A stretch of DNA of 64,000 bases, from contig ML681992.1 in NCBI GenBank assembly GCA_007922195.1, forward strand, positions 1,363,021 through 1,427,020. The letters run 5' to 3'. Of this stretch, positions 11,087 through 22,065 are shown one piece after another. The stretch's first letter is position 1, and each line of letters opens with the position of its first letter. The translations under genes were made by a program, and so were the position numbers. Under the pieces are notes generated by a model. That model worked only from the letters and a program-made list of their open reading frames with translations, was not told the DNA's origin and ran no database searches. The DNA is from Podocnemis expansa. Lineage: Eukaryota > Chordata > Testudines > Podocnemididae.

Positions 11087-11540
11087 CGTCAGACACTCTA
11101 TCTGGCTTCAAACAGTGGGAAAGGAAACAGCAGGAGCACTGGCACCAGCAGTGCGGCTCCTCTTCACCATCTTGGCCTCACCAAACTCCTTCTCAACCTC
11201 CCTCGCAAACTCCCCTGTTTGCTGTCCCCTGGTTGCTCTAGCAGTGACTTTTAAAGGCCTTCTCTGCCTAGGTCAGCCCTTGCCCCTTGCTAGTCAGACA
11301 GGGGGCAGGCCAATCACAAGGCTGCTAGAGGCTGCTAGAGGCTGGTGATTAAAGGGGATCAAGGAACAATGGTTGAAACAGACCCCACACAATCACACAA
11401 GCACAGACCCACAACTAACAGCAATCACCTGTAGGGAAAAAGACACAAGCAAATCACCTGTAGGGAAAAAGGCACAGTCCAATCACTTACCTAGGACGCA
11501 CCTGGCACCAACTCCTTCCCTCGCAAACTCCCCTGTTTGC
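11087..11540 (-). promoter_or_regulatory. CR1 5' untranslated region with internal repeats
   Basis: This region should hold the internal promoter of the CR1. Two features stand out. A block CCCTCGCAAACTCCCCTGTT occurs twice (about 11202-11221 and 11517-11536). An ATCACCTGTAGGGAAAAA block occurs twice in tandem (about 11425 and 11454). Short repeats of CTGCTAGAGG lie near 11322-11341. Repeated monomers in 5' regions are common in LINE promoters; that role is inferred. Confidence 0.55.
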
Positions 11541-13558
11541 TCACATCCCTTGATATGCTGGCAATGCTTCTTCTCATGCAGCCCAGTATGCTATTGACCT
11601 TTTTGGCAGCAAGAGCACACTGCTGATTCCTATCCAGCTTCCAATCCGCCAGGACCTGCAGGTCCTTTTCTATGGTGCTGCAACTTAGCTGATCACTCCC
11701 CAGCCTGTAGCACTGCATGGGGTTTTTTCCATCCCAAGTGCAGGACTTTGCACTTGTCCTTGTTGAACCTCATGAGATTTCCATTGGCCCACAGCTCCAA
11801 ATTGTCAAGGTCTTCCTGAATCTTCTCCCTGCCCTCCAGGGTGTCTACCACTCCTCCCAGCTTGGTGTCATCTGCAAACTTACTGAGTGTGCAATAAATC
11901 CCATCATCCAGATCATTAATGAAAATGTTGAACAGAACTGGCCCCAGGACCATCCCCTGAGGTACACCACTGGTTACTGGTTCCCAACTTGACATGGAGC
12001 CATTGATTCCTACACGCTGAAACAGTTGATCTAGCCAGTTCTCTATCCACCTTACCATCCACACATCAAATCCATATTTCCTTAACTTGCTGAGGAGAAT
12101 GCTTTGGGAAACTGTATCAAAAGCCTTGCTAAAGTTGAGGTATATCACATCAACAGCTCTTCGCGCATCCACAAATCCAGTCATCTCATCAAAGAAGGTG
12201 ATGAGGTCGGTCAGGCATGATTTACCCTTGGTGAATCCATGCTGACTGTTCCTGATCACTCTGTTTTCCTCCAATTGTTTCAGGATGGATTCTTTGGGAA
12301 TCTGCTCCATGATTCTTCCAAGGATTGAGGTGAGGCTGACAGGTCTGTAATTCCCTGGATCCTCCTTTTTGCCTTTCTGGAAGATAGGCACTATATTTGC
12401 TTTTTTTGCAGTCCTCTGACACCTGCCCCACTCGCCACGTGTTTTCAAAGATAATGGCCAGTGGTACTGCTACTTCATTGGCCAACTCCTTCAGCAGCCT
12501 TGGATGCAGGTTGTCCGGCCCCATGGACTTGTGCACATCCAGCTTCTTTAGGTAGTTCCTGACCTGACCTTCTGTCACCAAAGGCCTCTCTTATTCTCTC
12601 CAATCTGCCAAACCCAGTGTAGTGGGCTGGGACCTGTCCCTGCCTGTGAAAACCGAATTAAGAAAAGCATTGATCACGTCAGCCTTTTCTTCATCCTTCA
12701 TCACAAGGATACCTGCGCTATTCAGTAAGGGACCTACACCAGCCCTGATCCTCTTTTTGTTATTGACATACTTGTAGAACCCCTTCCTATTATCCTTCAC
12801 ATCTCTTGCTAGCCACAACTCCAATTGTGCTTTGGCCTGTCTGATTTTATCCCTGCAGTCCCAAGCAATATCTTTATATGCCTCCTTAGTCATCTGTCCA
12901 AGCTTTCACCTCCTGTAAGCTTCCTTTTATGCTTTAGTTCAGTGCAGAGCTCTCTGTTAAGCCACACTGGGCACCTTCCACATTTGCTGTTCTTCCTGCT
13001 CATCGGAATGGTATCTTCCTGTGCCCTTAGCAGGGTTTCCTTAAAATGCAGCCAGCTCTCTTGGACACCTTTCCCCTTCAAATCAGCTTCCCAAGAGATC
13101 CTGCCCATCAGTTCCCTGAGGGACCCGAAATCTGCTTTTCTGGACTCCAGGGTCTATGTTTTGCTTCTTTCCTTTCTTCCATTAATCAGCATCTTGAACT
13201 CTACCTTCCCATGGTCACTGCTGCCCAGGTTGCCATTAACTTCTATGCTCCCAATCAATTCTTCACTGTTTGTTAGCAGCAGATCAAGAGCTGCAAGGCC
13301 CCTAGTTGGTTCCTCCAGCATTTGTACCAGGAAGTTGTCCTCAACACTCTCCAAAAACTTCCTGGATTGCCTGTGCATTTCTGTATTAGCCTCCCAACAG
13401 GTGTCAGGGTAATTGAAGTCCCCCATGAGAACCAGGGCTGGTGATCTGGAAACTTCTGCCAGTTGTCCACAGAATGCCTCATCCACCTCCTCCTTCTTGT
13501 CTGGACGTCTATAGCAGACACCCACCACACCAGCCCCCTTGTTGCCCTCTGTCCTCTG
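11541..13558 (-). mobile_element. Older CR1 LINE, 5' part (split copy), with decayed ORF2
   Basis: This is the upstream half of the CR1 whose 3' half is at 6405-6960. On the minus strand it shows endonuclease blocks (LMGDFNYPDTCWE and SSDHGKVEF, 13528-13154), a linker ([13 protein letters not shown], 12893) and RT. In RT motif A the first Asp is replaced (YLNFSKAFD), while TSGVPQG and [10 protein letters not shown] remain (12448-11693). At least five frameshifts or stops break it. It lacks ORF1 and the start of the endonuclease, so it is 5' truncated at about 13558, the usual fate of CR1 copies. It ends at SRDV codons, exactly where the younger CR1 entered. Confidence 0.85.
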
Positions 13559-13559
13559 A

Positions 13560-16535
13560 CATGTGATGTAATTAACGTCCCCGTGGGCTTAGAAGCCAAG
13601 CGATGAAGAGATGTGGTGAGAAGAAAATAGTGGGAGATGGAAACAGACATAAAATAAAGGTGAAGGCAAGGGAAGTACCTCATGTACATCAGTCTGTGAT
13701 CCTCACTGCAGTATGGCTTGTCATTCTTATCTTGCATGAAAGCCTGGGTGTCTCAGTTTCAGAGATGAAAACAAAGGTTTTGGAGTGACCCAGGATCATT
13801 TTGCCCTTTCTCGAGGAAATCCTGTATAGGATGTTTTTTTTTTCTTTTCCTTTTAAAGAAGCTCTATAAAATGTTATGAGAAGAATAGTCCATTTCTAAT
13901 TCAGGGCTTAATTTCCAATACACAAATTTTCTTTGTTGTTTTAAGATTTCAAAATGTTCCTGTCCATAGTTTATGACCTAAGCACAAAACCTGGAGATCA
14001 TATCACTGTCTTTTTTTTTTCTTTTCTGCTTATACTAATTCAGCCAGTCTTTTCTCCCATGCCTTTTCTATTATCATTCATTATTATAAGTTACTGGGCT
14101 ATTGAGTTAACTTTTATTCAGTCATTTTGCAGAGCTTGGTCAATGAGTTTATGTCCACTCTGCTCCAATTGATGAAGCAATACTGGCTCCATATTTCTTC
14201 TCCATTAAAAATAAATAAATAAATAAATAATAAAAAAAAGAAACCTCACTTCTCATATAAGCCACTGCAATCCAGTTTGGTTTTGGTATCAAAATATAAC
14301 AACCTGGTCATCAGGTTGGAGCAAAAGCTTTTATTAACAGTCACCATTCACAACCATCACAGTCCTGCAAGCAGCTGTAACACATGTTGCCTCTACACAT
14401 CTTCCAGAAAGAACAAAGAGTGCTGCAGGTCAGAGGTTGTGGCTGAACCATGAGTGAGAATACAGTAGTTCAAAGGCAACAAACAATAACATATCATTTA
14501 TCATATTCCTATTACCCTGCTAATTATCATTAACTTATCCTGCCATTTAACACGGAAGGGCTAAGTGAATCTACATATCATTGTCCTCTCAAAAGAATCA
14601 AAATATGCTAGTACAAAATTAGACCTCTTGTTAGCATTTGGTACAATAGAAGCAAAAATCTCTAACAAACCTGAATACAAATAAAAAAAAACAAACAAAC
14701 CTGCAGCTGAATGTTTATCTATACATTTCTCCCCCACCATAATGCTCCAAATGTTTGCTAAAAGAAATAGGAGGCACAGCATCCTGAAGCCATTCTGCTG
14801 TCACTCCCACCAGAAACTGTAATCAGGTTGCAATAACATTATGATCAATGATGTTAGTGCTTCTTGAGGATCCAAATACATCAGCAGGAAAGCAGAACAT
14901 ATGCAAGCTGCAGCTTGATCTTTAAATGTTTTACCACTGCCTATTCCAGCCATAAGTTTAATCTTTGCAACAAGTTTCTTTTGTAGTCAAACATTAGATG
15001 ATTTCTTCTTCACTAAACCTTCTAGGACAGTCAATTTTCTCAGCATGAGGCAGTCCCAGCTCTCATTATATATAAATCTAGATAGAGAAGATATATATAT
15101 ATATGCATCTGTCTATCTGTTACATATGTATGCATAGTTTTCTTCCTTGCTAAAAGTGAAAGGATGGTACTTACTGTACCTGCATGTGATAGATAATTTT
15201 CAGTTATCCAAAATGATCAGCCTTAGGTAGAGATTATTTTCCAAAAGATATTCTATCACCTTTAGTCACAGGACACACACCGTGCAATATCATATTACTC
15301 AACAGAATTTTAAAGAGAAACATTCCAACAATATACTCTTCTCTTTAGTCACAGGTAATCACTCAAAAATGGTGGATATTTATTTTTAATCAGAGCTGTA
15401 AGCAGGCAAGGATTATCTCACAATGCTGTATCTATTTACAGCATACCAGATATTTAGTTCAAAAGAGCATATTATATGTGGTTGGTGGAGTGCCATGGGC
15501 TCCATTAATTTGTATCACCTCTCTGTCACCTCTTCAACTGAAATAATAGAAACCCATTACTAAAGGGTAGAAGTTATTTTTACGGCAGTGGCGTTATGCT
15601 TTTTAGCTGACTTCACTTCCACTGGCAGTTGCATAGGTGGGTTTGGAGTTGCCTCAGGGTCTGTTGTACAGTTAGCCTGCTAATGGTATCCCTGGACTGT
15701 CTGTCCTTTTGGTTGATATTATAGTCTTGGCCTTGCCTTCAATTTGTTCTATTTATGATAAAATTATTTTCAACTCTTTGACATTTTGCTCTACGCTCCT
15801 TTTCATTGGTCAGAAAAATGATCCATGTCCACCTTTAAAAAAAAAAAAAGGTTTCACAATCTGGATATATACATTAAACACCAGGGTCAAAGCTGGGGGT
15901 GGGGGTGGGGTGAAGCCCAGGACCAAACAGCCTGTGAGGGTCTCACCACCCCAGCACTTGGGGGGGGAGGGCAAGGTCACCCTGGGCCAGAGTCCAGACT
16001 CTCATCCTGCCCCTAGGCTGGCTGGTTCATCCAGCTTGTTGATCCTCTGTAGGAGCAGAACTAGAAGTGCTGCCAAAGCACAGCACTCCTGCCACCAAAG
16101 GCAGTAAGCGGCCTGTGGGGGGCAGCACGGACCCCGCCCAACTGCAGGGCCCAGGATTGTAGTTCCACTTGCTTCTCCCGCCCTAGCCCCAAGGACAGTC
16201 ATGACAATCCCCTTGTGTTGCTCAGGTCAATAATCTGCATGCTGACTTTGTCTCTCCTTGTGTCTGGCTCTATGATATTTAAATCCTAAAATATGTAATT
16301 AAAGTTTATCCAGGGGATTTGTATTCACCATGTTTTCTTCTCATTAAATCATTTGAAATTAGAAGAAAACAAATGTTCTCTAACTTCTTGAGCAGTGTTG
16401 TGGAATACCACTCTGATGTAGTGTGGGAAGGCAAGAACAAAAAGATGTATCTGCTCCTTCACTTCTCGGGTTGCTAAACTCTACATTTTACTATCAATTC
16501 TGGTGACTCCCTCTTTTGCACTCACCTTCATTTCC
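13560..16535. other. No recognisable gene; short simple repeats
   Basis: The stretch holds an (AAAT)n run at 14208-14231, a short (TA)n tract near 15092-15104 and G-rich runs near 15895 and 15960. A segment around 14320-14345 with TTTTATTAACAG could be an LTR edge in reverse, but I cannot support it. Reading frames are short and unconvincing. Confidence 0.5.
14208..14238. repeat. (AAAT)n microsatellite
   Basis: About six AAAT units followed by an A-rich run. Confidence 0.85.
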
Positions 16536-16539
16536 AAGG

Positions 16540-16700
16540 AATCTTGGAAGGAGTCAGCCTATGGAATTCCTTGCTAGGAGATGTTGTGAAGGAAAACCAT
16601 ATAACTGGGTTCAAAAAATAATTCAGTAAATTCGTGGAGGATAGGTCCATCAATGGCTATTGGCCATAGTAGTCAGCAATGCAAGTCCACACTCTAGGTC
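16540..16700 (+). repeat. Old LINE 3' end (CR1/L3-like), plus strand
   Basis: The segment reads GGAATTCCTTGCTAGGAGAT, then GGGTTCAAAA, then GGAGGATAGGTCCATCAATG. I recognise this as the conserved 3' end of an ancient CR1/L3-type LINE, coding for a WN-LP-like C-terminus. Only about 160 bases remain. Confidence 0.55.
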
Positions 16701-16759
16701 TGTCAAAGACCAGATCAACACTGTTAGGGAAGCAATGAGCCTGCCTGTACTGGCTTAGA

Positions 16760-17418
16760 CCTGACTGAGTAGTCACAGCTCATGTTTGGTAGCTTTTAAA
16801 CCTGGCCCACACAGCCAATCAGCTGATGTTTACTGTGTATCACATCTGCAATTATGCTTGTCCCTGTTCCTGCTTAGTTCCAGTCCGGCTCCAGCCTGTT
16901 CCTGCTTTTTTTACATCCCTTGCTCACAGTTCTCTCTCTGGACTGCATCTAGTCCCTGCTCTTGATCTGCTTGATGCCCTGCTCCACTCTAGGTCCAGAC
17001 TTCTGACTTTGATTCCTGAGTCTCCTTCTGCTTTACAACTGTGGCTGACCCTCCAGTTCTGGCACCTGACTTCTGTCTCTCTAGTACTGATCCCTGATTC
17101 CACCTCTGGCATAAGTATCTGGTTTATCTCCTGGCTCAGGCATTTGAATTTTGTCCCTCAATTGTGCCCTCCTCTCATTTCTTGGACTCTGCCACCCAAG
17201 CATCCACTCTAACTGGTAGGCCAAACTCTTGCTTCCACTACAAGGCCTGAGCACCTACGTGCCTTTTGACTTCAGCTTAGGCAGCTCCACACAAAGGCTA
17301 GGGGCCAGGTTCAGCAGCATGAAGTCTACTCAGGACAGTTTTTCCTTGGTGGAACTGGCAGGGGCCCTACGGACTTTGCAGATATAGATATTCACCTTGC
17401 TGATAGAATGTGGAACAC
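16760..17418 (+). pseudogene. Gypsy-type leader and start of gag (remnant)
   Basis: A pyrimidine-rich stretch of repeated CTCCTGAC/CCCTG-like phrases (16860-17220) resembles the 5' LTR or leader of reptile gypsy elements. After it, an ATG at 17321 opens a short frame (MKSTQDSFSLVELAGALRTL) broken by a TAG. The remnant is interrupted by the Harbinger MITE at 17422-18300. A gag-like patch (GLLNQY, about 18395-18412) follows on the far side. The family call is by resemblance only and the LTR limits are not clear. Confidence 0.4.
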
Positions 17419-17421
17419 TAG

Positions 17422-18300
17422 AGCTACGTTCACACACAAAGTGCTTGTTTCGAAACAAGCTGTTTCAAAATAAAGCCTTATTTCGAAACACCTTATTTCG
17501 AAATAAAAAAAATGTTTTCAAAATAAGGGAAAAGGAGGGAATCGAAATAGCATGTCCAGTGTGACATGCTTTTTCAAAATAGGAGAGGGGAGGGGGAGGG
17601 AGGCTCTGTGCTGGGCCCGGAGGCCCTGCCCCTGGGATTCCCCTGCCCCCCCACCTGGCATGGGAGGGCTTCCTCCACCCCCTCCACAGCCCCTGCCTGG
17701 CGCGGGAGGGCTTCCTCTGCCCCCCTGCGGCCCTTGCCCAGCATGTGGGGCTTCCTCTGCCCCACCATCCTGGGCAGGGGCCATGGGGGGGGCAGAGGAA
17801 GCCCAGGGGTGGGGTGCCCCAGGCTTGGGGGCAGCCCCAGCCAGCTTCCCCACTTCCCCTTGCTGGCGGTAGGGGGGCAAAGGGGGCTGAGGTTCCTATC
17901 CCCCCCCACTCCCAGCAAGGGGAAGCTGGCTGGGGCAACCTCCGACCCCCCTACACCCAACTCAGCACCCTAGCCAGGGTGCTGATCCCTGGCTAAGGTG
18001 CTGAGGGGGGTGGGACCTTCCCCCTAGGGTGCTATGCACCCTAGGGGGAAGGTCCTTGTTATTTTGAAACACTCTTTGTTTCAAAATAACATGTCCAAAT
18101 GGCTTATTTTGAAACCACTGGTTTTGAAATAACCCTCTTTTCGAAAGCAAAGTGCGTTTAAGCTGTTTCGAAAGGAGGCTCTTGTTTTGAAATGAGGAGC
18201 TCCCTCCTTTCGAAACAAGAAAATGTCGTTTGGACATAGGGACTTTTATTTCGAAACAACCAGTGTTGTTTCGAAATAAAAGCCCTGTGTGACCATACCG
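17422..18300. mobile_element. Harbinger-type non-autonomous element (B)
   Basis: The ends AGCTACGTTCACAC and GTGTGACCATACCG are imperfect inverted repeats of the Harbinger type, flanked by the 3-bp duplication TAG (17419-17421 and 18301-18303). Each side carries several TTTCGAAA-like motifs (for example near 17451, 17483, 18138, 18169, 18252 and 18273). The middle (about 17580-18050) is G/C-rich, with a CAGCACCCTAGCCAGGGTGC palindrome near 17965 that is shared with the element at 20204-21168. No transposase is present; it would need a helper. Confidence 0.85.
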
Positions 18301-18425
18301 TAGAAGCCCAAACTGCTTCACCAGAAATCCCAGCTCTTGCACACCAGGAATGGAAAGGCCCACTCTGAAACTAGTTTCCTGGTGGCCAATGTCAGTCCTG
18401 AGGATTACTAAATCAATATTACCTC

Positions 18426-18985
18426 TGTTATGTTTCTGTTACATATTTTAGAGTTAGACTGTTAAGCTATGTCCACACATACACCATTATTTCAAAATAA
18501 CCCATTTCAAAATGAGTTATTTTGAAATAAAATCCTTATTTCAAAATAAGTTAATTCGAATTAACAGTTTGTTAATTTGAATTAGGGAAAAGCCTGCTTT
18601 CGAAACAGCTGTTGTTTCAAAATGGTTATTTCGAAACAAGGCCGTTTGGACATGTTTCGAAACAGTTGTTTTGAAACAATGGTGTTGTTTCGAAACAACG
18701 TGTCCTAACGCCGTTGTTTCAAAACAATGGCTTTTTCGATTAGATGCGAGGTTTAACAGTTTTGAAATAATTGTGCATCGTGTGGACATGCTGCTTCTTA
18801 TTTCAAAACAACCTCTGTTGTTTCGAAATTAGAAGCCTGTGTGGACATACTCTTAGGGGATAGCTGAGCCAGTCCTGACTGATTTTAGATATTACTTCAA
18901 TAAAGAGTGCTTTTCATGGGAATGCTCTCTGTGTTTGATGCTGATTTCCTCCTGAATACAACCAATTCCAAATATTATACATAAC
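18426..18985 (+). repeat. LTR-like copy split by a Harbinger MITE
   Basis: The sequence starts near TGTTATG and ends CATAACA, a 7-bp inverted end of LTR type. Its right part (18856-18985) matches 24831-24958 closely, including TTACTTCAATAAAGAG, a likely polyadenylation signal, and the shared ATACAA-CAATTCCAA end. The copy is interrupted by the 388-bp MITE at 18465-18852; without it the unit is about 170 bases. It may be the 5' LTR paired with the 3' LTR at 24.8 kb, or a solo copy. Confidence 0.6.
18465..18852. mobile_element. Harbinger MITE (C) with proven TTA insertion
   Basis: The MITE begins AGCTATGTCCACAC and ends GTGTGGACATACTC, with TTA duplicated on both sides (18462-18464 and 18853-18855). 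The related LTR at 24.8 kb shows the uninterrupted site GACTATTAGGGGATAG, so the insertion can be read directly. The interior is a series of TTTCGAAA motifs and CpG-decayed versions in inverted pairs. Confidence 0.93.
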
Positions 18986-20200
18986 AAGGTGACAATAGGG
19001 ACGGGGTCACCCTGTACTACATCCTCAAAAAAGAAAAAGTAGAAGTCAAAGCAACAAAAAAAAAAGGGGGGGGGAGGTATTTGAAGGGGGGCTGGGCTGT
19101 TGGCTGGGTTGTTTACACTGATGGTTCAAACTGAAACTAAAATAGGCTTTTGCTTGTTCTCACCAGAGTAAAGCATGCATAATGGAAAACAAAACAAAAT
19201 AAAACAAAAGAGTGCTAGTGAGGGTAAATCATCAACAATTATATGCAAACGACCCTAACATACATATATAAAAGATAGTAAAAGGCCAGAGAAAGGAATG
19301 CCGGCAAAACCAACGGGGGGGGGTGAGTGTGCCTATTGGGTGAGGTGTATCGGTGGAATAGAAAGTAGTGAGGGGACTGGGATGAGGTGTGGGGCAAGGG
19401 GGAAAGAAGATTGGGAGTCGGGGCAAAAGGGGATCAGGACTTTGGGGATAGGTTATTGGGACAGGGGCAGAGGCAAGATGTGAGTTGAGGTGGAAAGTAA
19501 CGACATGAGGAGGAATTTATGTTCTGTGGTGAGTGCTTTAAATTTATTATAGCTCCCATATTAGTTGTGACTCCTTGCCAATTAAAGATTGGGAAATGGC
19601 TGCCCTGGTGCCATTGGAAAGTACTCCATTGCCTGTCACTGAGAATGCAGATAGCAACAACACAGGGCACATTTGCAAGCACACACACAAAGAACTTCAT
19701 TAGGTCCATGACCAGTTCTCCCTGCTTTCCTCCATCTCCTCCCTTCCCATGTGTATTTGTTGGTCTTTCTGTTGCTGTTTGCCCAAATGACAGGTGTAGC
19801 CATGGGGGCAAAAAAAGTCAAGTCCTCCCCACTTCTGCCTTCAGTACCCTTTCACCTCCCTTCCCATCTCCCTGCTTTTCTCTATAGAGTTTATTTACCA
19901 GTGGCAGGACAGAATAATGGGCAACAAACAATGAAAATAATAAGGTGCAAAAGGTCACAACAGTGGTTTCTGCAAAAGGTTGTATTGTGCTACCCTGAAG
20001 GGGGGAAAGGAGCTGACAGAGAGGGTAGGGGTGAGAATGAGGGAGCACTTTGATCCATTTGGAAAATGAGAACTGAGAGTTGAGGGGAGAAGAGAAGGAA
20101 GAGGGAAGAGGAGGAGGGAATGACAAAAACTCAACAAAACATCTCCGATTCGGGATATGTCAGGATTTAACTTTTATTTAGGTGGATAAAAGCTAGGCAC
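18986..20200. other. No clear gene (presumed interior of a gypsy remnant)
   Basis: The stretch lies between an LTR-like copy and a Harbinger MITE. A short phrase GWVVYTDGSN at about 19103-19132 (plus strand) resembles an RNase H start, but its surroundings give no support. G runs at 19064-19075 and 19315-19322 are the only other marked features. Confidence 0.4.
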
Positions 20201-20203
20201 AAT

Positions 20204-21168
20204 GGCTGTGTTCACACAGCACTTTTGTTTCGAAACAACCTCGTTATTTCAAAACAAAACAAAAAAAAATGTTCACACGATGCACAGTTGTTTCAAAACA
20301 AGTTAAACCCCACTTGGGGGCAAAACAACCTTGTTTCGAAACACTTGTTTTGAAACAATTCGTGTGAACATGTTGTTTCGGAACAAGACGTTCCGAAACA
20401 ACAGGTCAAGGGCTGCCCCCTCAGCATCCTGGCCAGGGAACACTCAGCACCCTGGCCAGGGTGCTGAGGTGTGTCCCCTGGCCAGCNNNNNNNNNNNNNN
20501 NNNNNNNNNNNNNNNNNNNNNNNNNNNNNNNNNNNNNNNNNNNNNNNNNNNNNNNNNNNNNNNNNNNNNNNNNNNNNNNNNNNNNNNNNNNNNNNNNNNN
20601 NNNNNNNNNNNNNNNNNNNNNNNNNNNNNNNNNNNNNNNNNNNNNNNNNNNNNNNNNNNNNNNNNNNNNNNNNNNNNNNNNNNNNNNNNNNNNNNNNNNN
20701 NNNNNNNNNNNNNNNNNNNNNNNNNNNNNNNNNNNNNNNNNNNNNNNNNNNNNNNNNNNNNNNNNNNNNNNNNNNNNNNNNNNNNNNNNNNNNNNNNNNN
20801 NNNNNNNNNNNNNNNNNNNNNNNNNNNNNNNNNNNNNNNNNNNNNNNNNNNNNNNNNNNNNNNNNNNNNNNNNNNNNNNNNNNNNNGGGCAGCACTGAAC
20901 CCCACTGGTGCCTGCAGCCCCCCTTTGCAGGCACCGGTGGGGAGCAGCGCTGGGCAGCGCTGCAGCCCGCCGGTGCCTGGAGCCCCCTGAGGAAACGAAA
21001 TAGCACGTTCACAGTGTGAACCTGCTATTTCGTTTCCCGCTTTTTTTCTTATTTCGAAATAACATTTTGTTAATTCGAAGTATGTTATTTCAAAATAAGG
21101 TGTTATTTCGAAACAAGTTGTTTTGACACAACTTGTTTCAAAATAACCCTGTGTGTGTGAACACAGCC
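20204..21168. mobile_element. Harbinger-type non-autonomous element (D), with assembly gap
   Basis: The ends GGCTGTGTTCACAC and GTGTGAACACAGCC are perfect inverted repeats, flanked by AAT on both sides (20201-20203 and 21169-21171). TTTCGAAA motifs cluster near both ends. The middle is GC-rich and contains a CAGCACCCTGGCCAGGGTGC palindrome at about 20447-20466, shared with element B, and a run of 400 N (20487-20886). The perfect ends suggest a young copy. What the gap hides is unknown. Confidence 0.9.
20487..20886. other. Assembly gap (400 N)
   Basis: Exactly 400 undefined bases inside the GC-rich core of Harbinger element D. Confidence 0.99.
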
Positions 21169-21171
21169 AAT

Positions 21172-21775
21172 GAGTATGATGAATTGCTTTGATTATTCCT
21201 CAGTTCACTCTGAACCCTTTTAAACTGGAAGGGAAAATAGCAAGGTTGAGGGGGTATTTGGGAGCCTACATAGGTGGATGGGGGGTGGGGGCTGTGTGGT
21301 GACTTTCTCTGCATTGCCTTCACTCTGTTGACTAGCGGCCACCTCTACATCTCTGCCCTTTCACACTCCTCTGCATCTCACCAATCACCCTGTCCTCTCC
21401 TGCCCTGCTGCCCTTCCCTGCCATCACATCCAAACCCACCCTTCTCATCCCTTCTCTTTTCATCCCTGCCCTGCCAGCCCACTGGTCACCTTTGGCATTC
21501 TTTGTCAGCCAAGCTCCCCTGTCACCCCACTCCTCCCTTCCCTTGCCACTCCTTCCCTGCCCTGCCATGCTAGTCCACTTCTCTCTATGCTCCCATGCAG
21601 AAGGAGGGGCAAGTGTTACACCAATCTCTGTGGGAGGGCTTCAGTTCAGAAATTTGAGAACCACTGGACTGTGCATTTCTGGTACAGGTTGGCAGGGTGG
21701 CATCTCTCACTTGGGGATGGGGCCATGTGCCAGGTGGGTACCAAGGCACAGTCTGCTTTTCCAATGCATGGGCAA
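21172..21775. other. No recognisable gene
   Basis: Includes a pyrimidine-rich CCCTGCC-type stretch (about 21350-21570) with short degenerate repeats. Nothing else is recognised. Confidence 0.5.
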
Positions 21776-21779
21776 CTTA

Positions 21780-22065
21780 AGCAAGCTGGCTATCCCAGTA
21801 ATAGCTACAGTTGTGAAAGATCATTCATTGCTTTAAGATGTCTACATACCTGCCTGAGATATACCATGGGACAAGACAGACTACAACACATTGTAGTGCT
21901 TTCAATCGGGAAGAAAAAAAAACAAACAAAAAAACAAAAAAAACAAACAAACAAACAAAAAACCTGCCCTGGAGTCTCTGCCAGAAGACATTGTCATTAT
22001 GTAGTCATTGATTGCTTTGTTAACATGCATAACAGAAGGTACACACTGACACTTCCTGAATTTAA
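21780..22065 (+). pseudogene. hAT transposase C-terminal (dimerisation) fragment
   Basis: One frame reads SCERSFIALRCLHTCLRYTM then GQDRLQHIVVLSI. This is the hATC dimerisation motif of hAT transposases, usually SCERSFSALRRLKTYLRSTM. After an A-rich insertion of (AAAC)n type, the frame continues with VIDCFVNMHNRRYTL, matching the usual tail. Only the last 90 or so codons survive. There is no DDE domain or BED finger upstream, so this is a dead fragment. Confidence 0.8.

Larger units (their letters stand above)
6961..11540 (-). mobile_element. CR1 LINE, nearly full length (4.6 kb)
   Basis: Read on the minus strand, this element has a 5' untranslated region (11540-11087), an intact ORF1 (11086-10106), a broken ORF2 (10100-7043) and a short 3' untranslated region ending in the CR1 octamers at 6961. 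Its length matches the 4.5 kb usual for complete CR1. Its two ends abut the two halves of an older CR1 at matching positions. It therefore inserted into that copy, with at most a 2-bp duplication, as is normal for CR1. The preserved ORF1 argues for a fairly recent insertion; the ORF2 lesions argue that it is no longer autonomous. Confidence 0.92.

Noticed and set aside
17465..17996. Several overlapping frames of 60-157 codons on both strands
   Set aside because: They lie in the GC-rich core of Harbinger element B, are rich in Pro and Gly on both strands, and show no domain.
19103..19132. GWVVYTDGSN phrase resembling an RNase H start
   Set aside because: Only ten codons, with no flanking RNase H blocks in any frame.
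20487..20886. Long frames spanning this interval
   Set aside because: They run through undefined bases and mean nothing.
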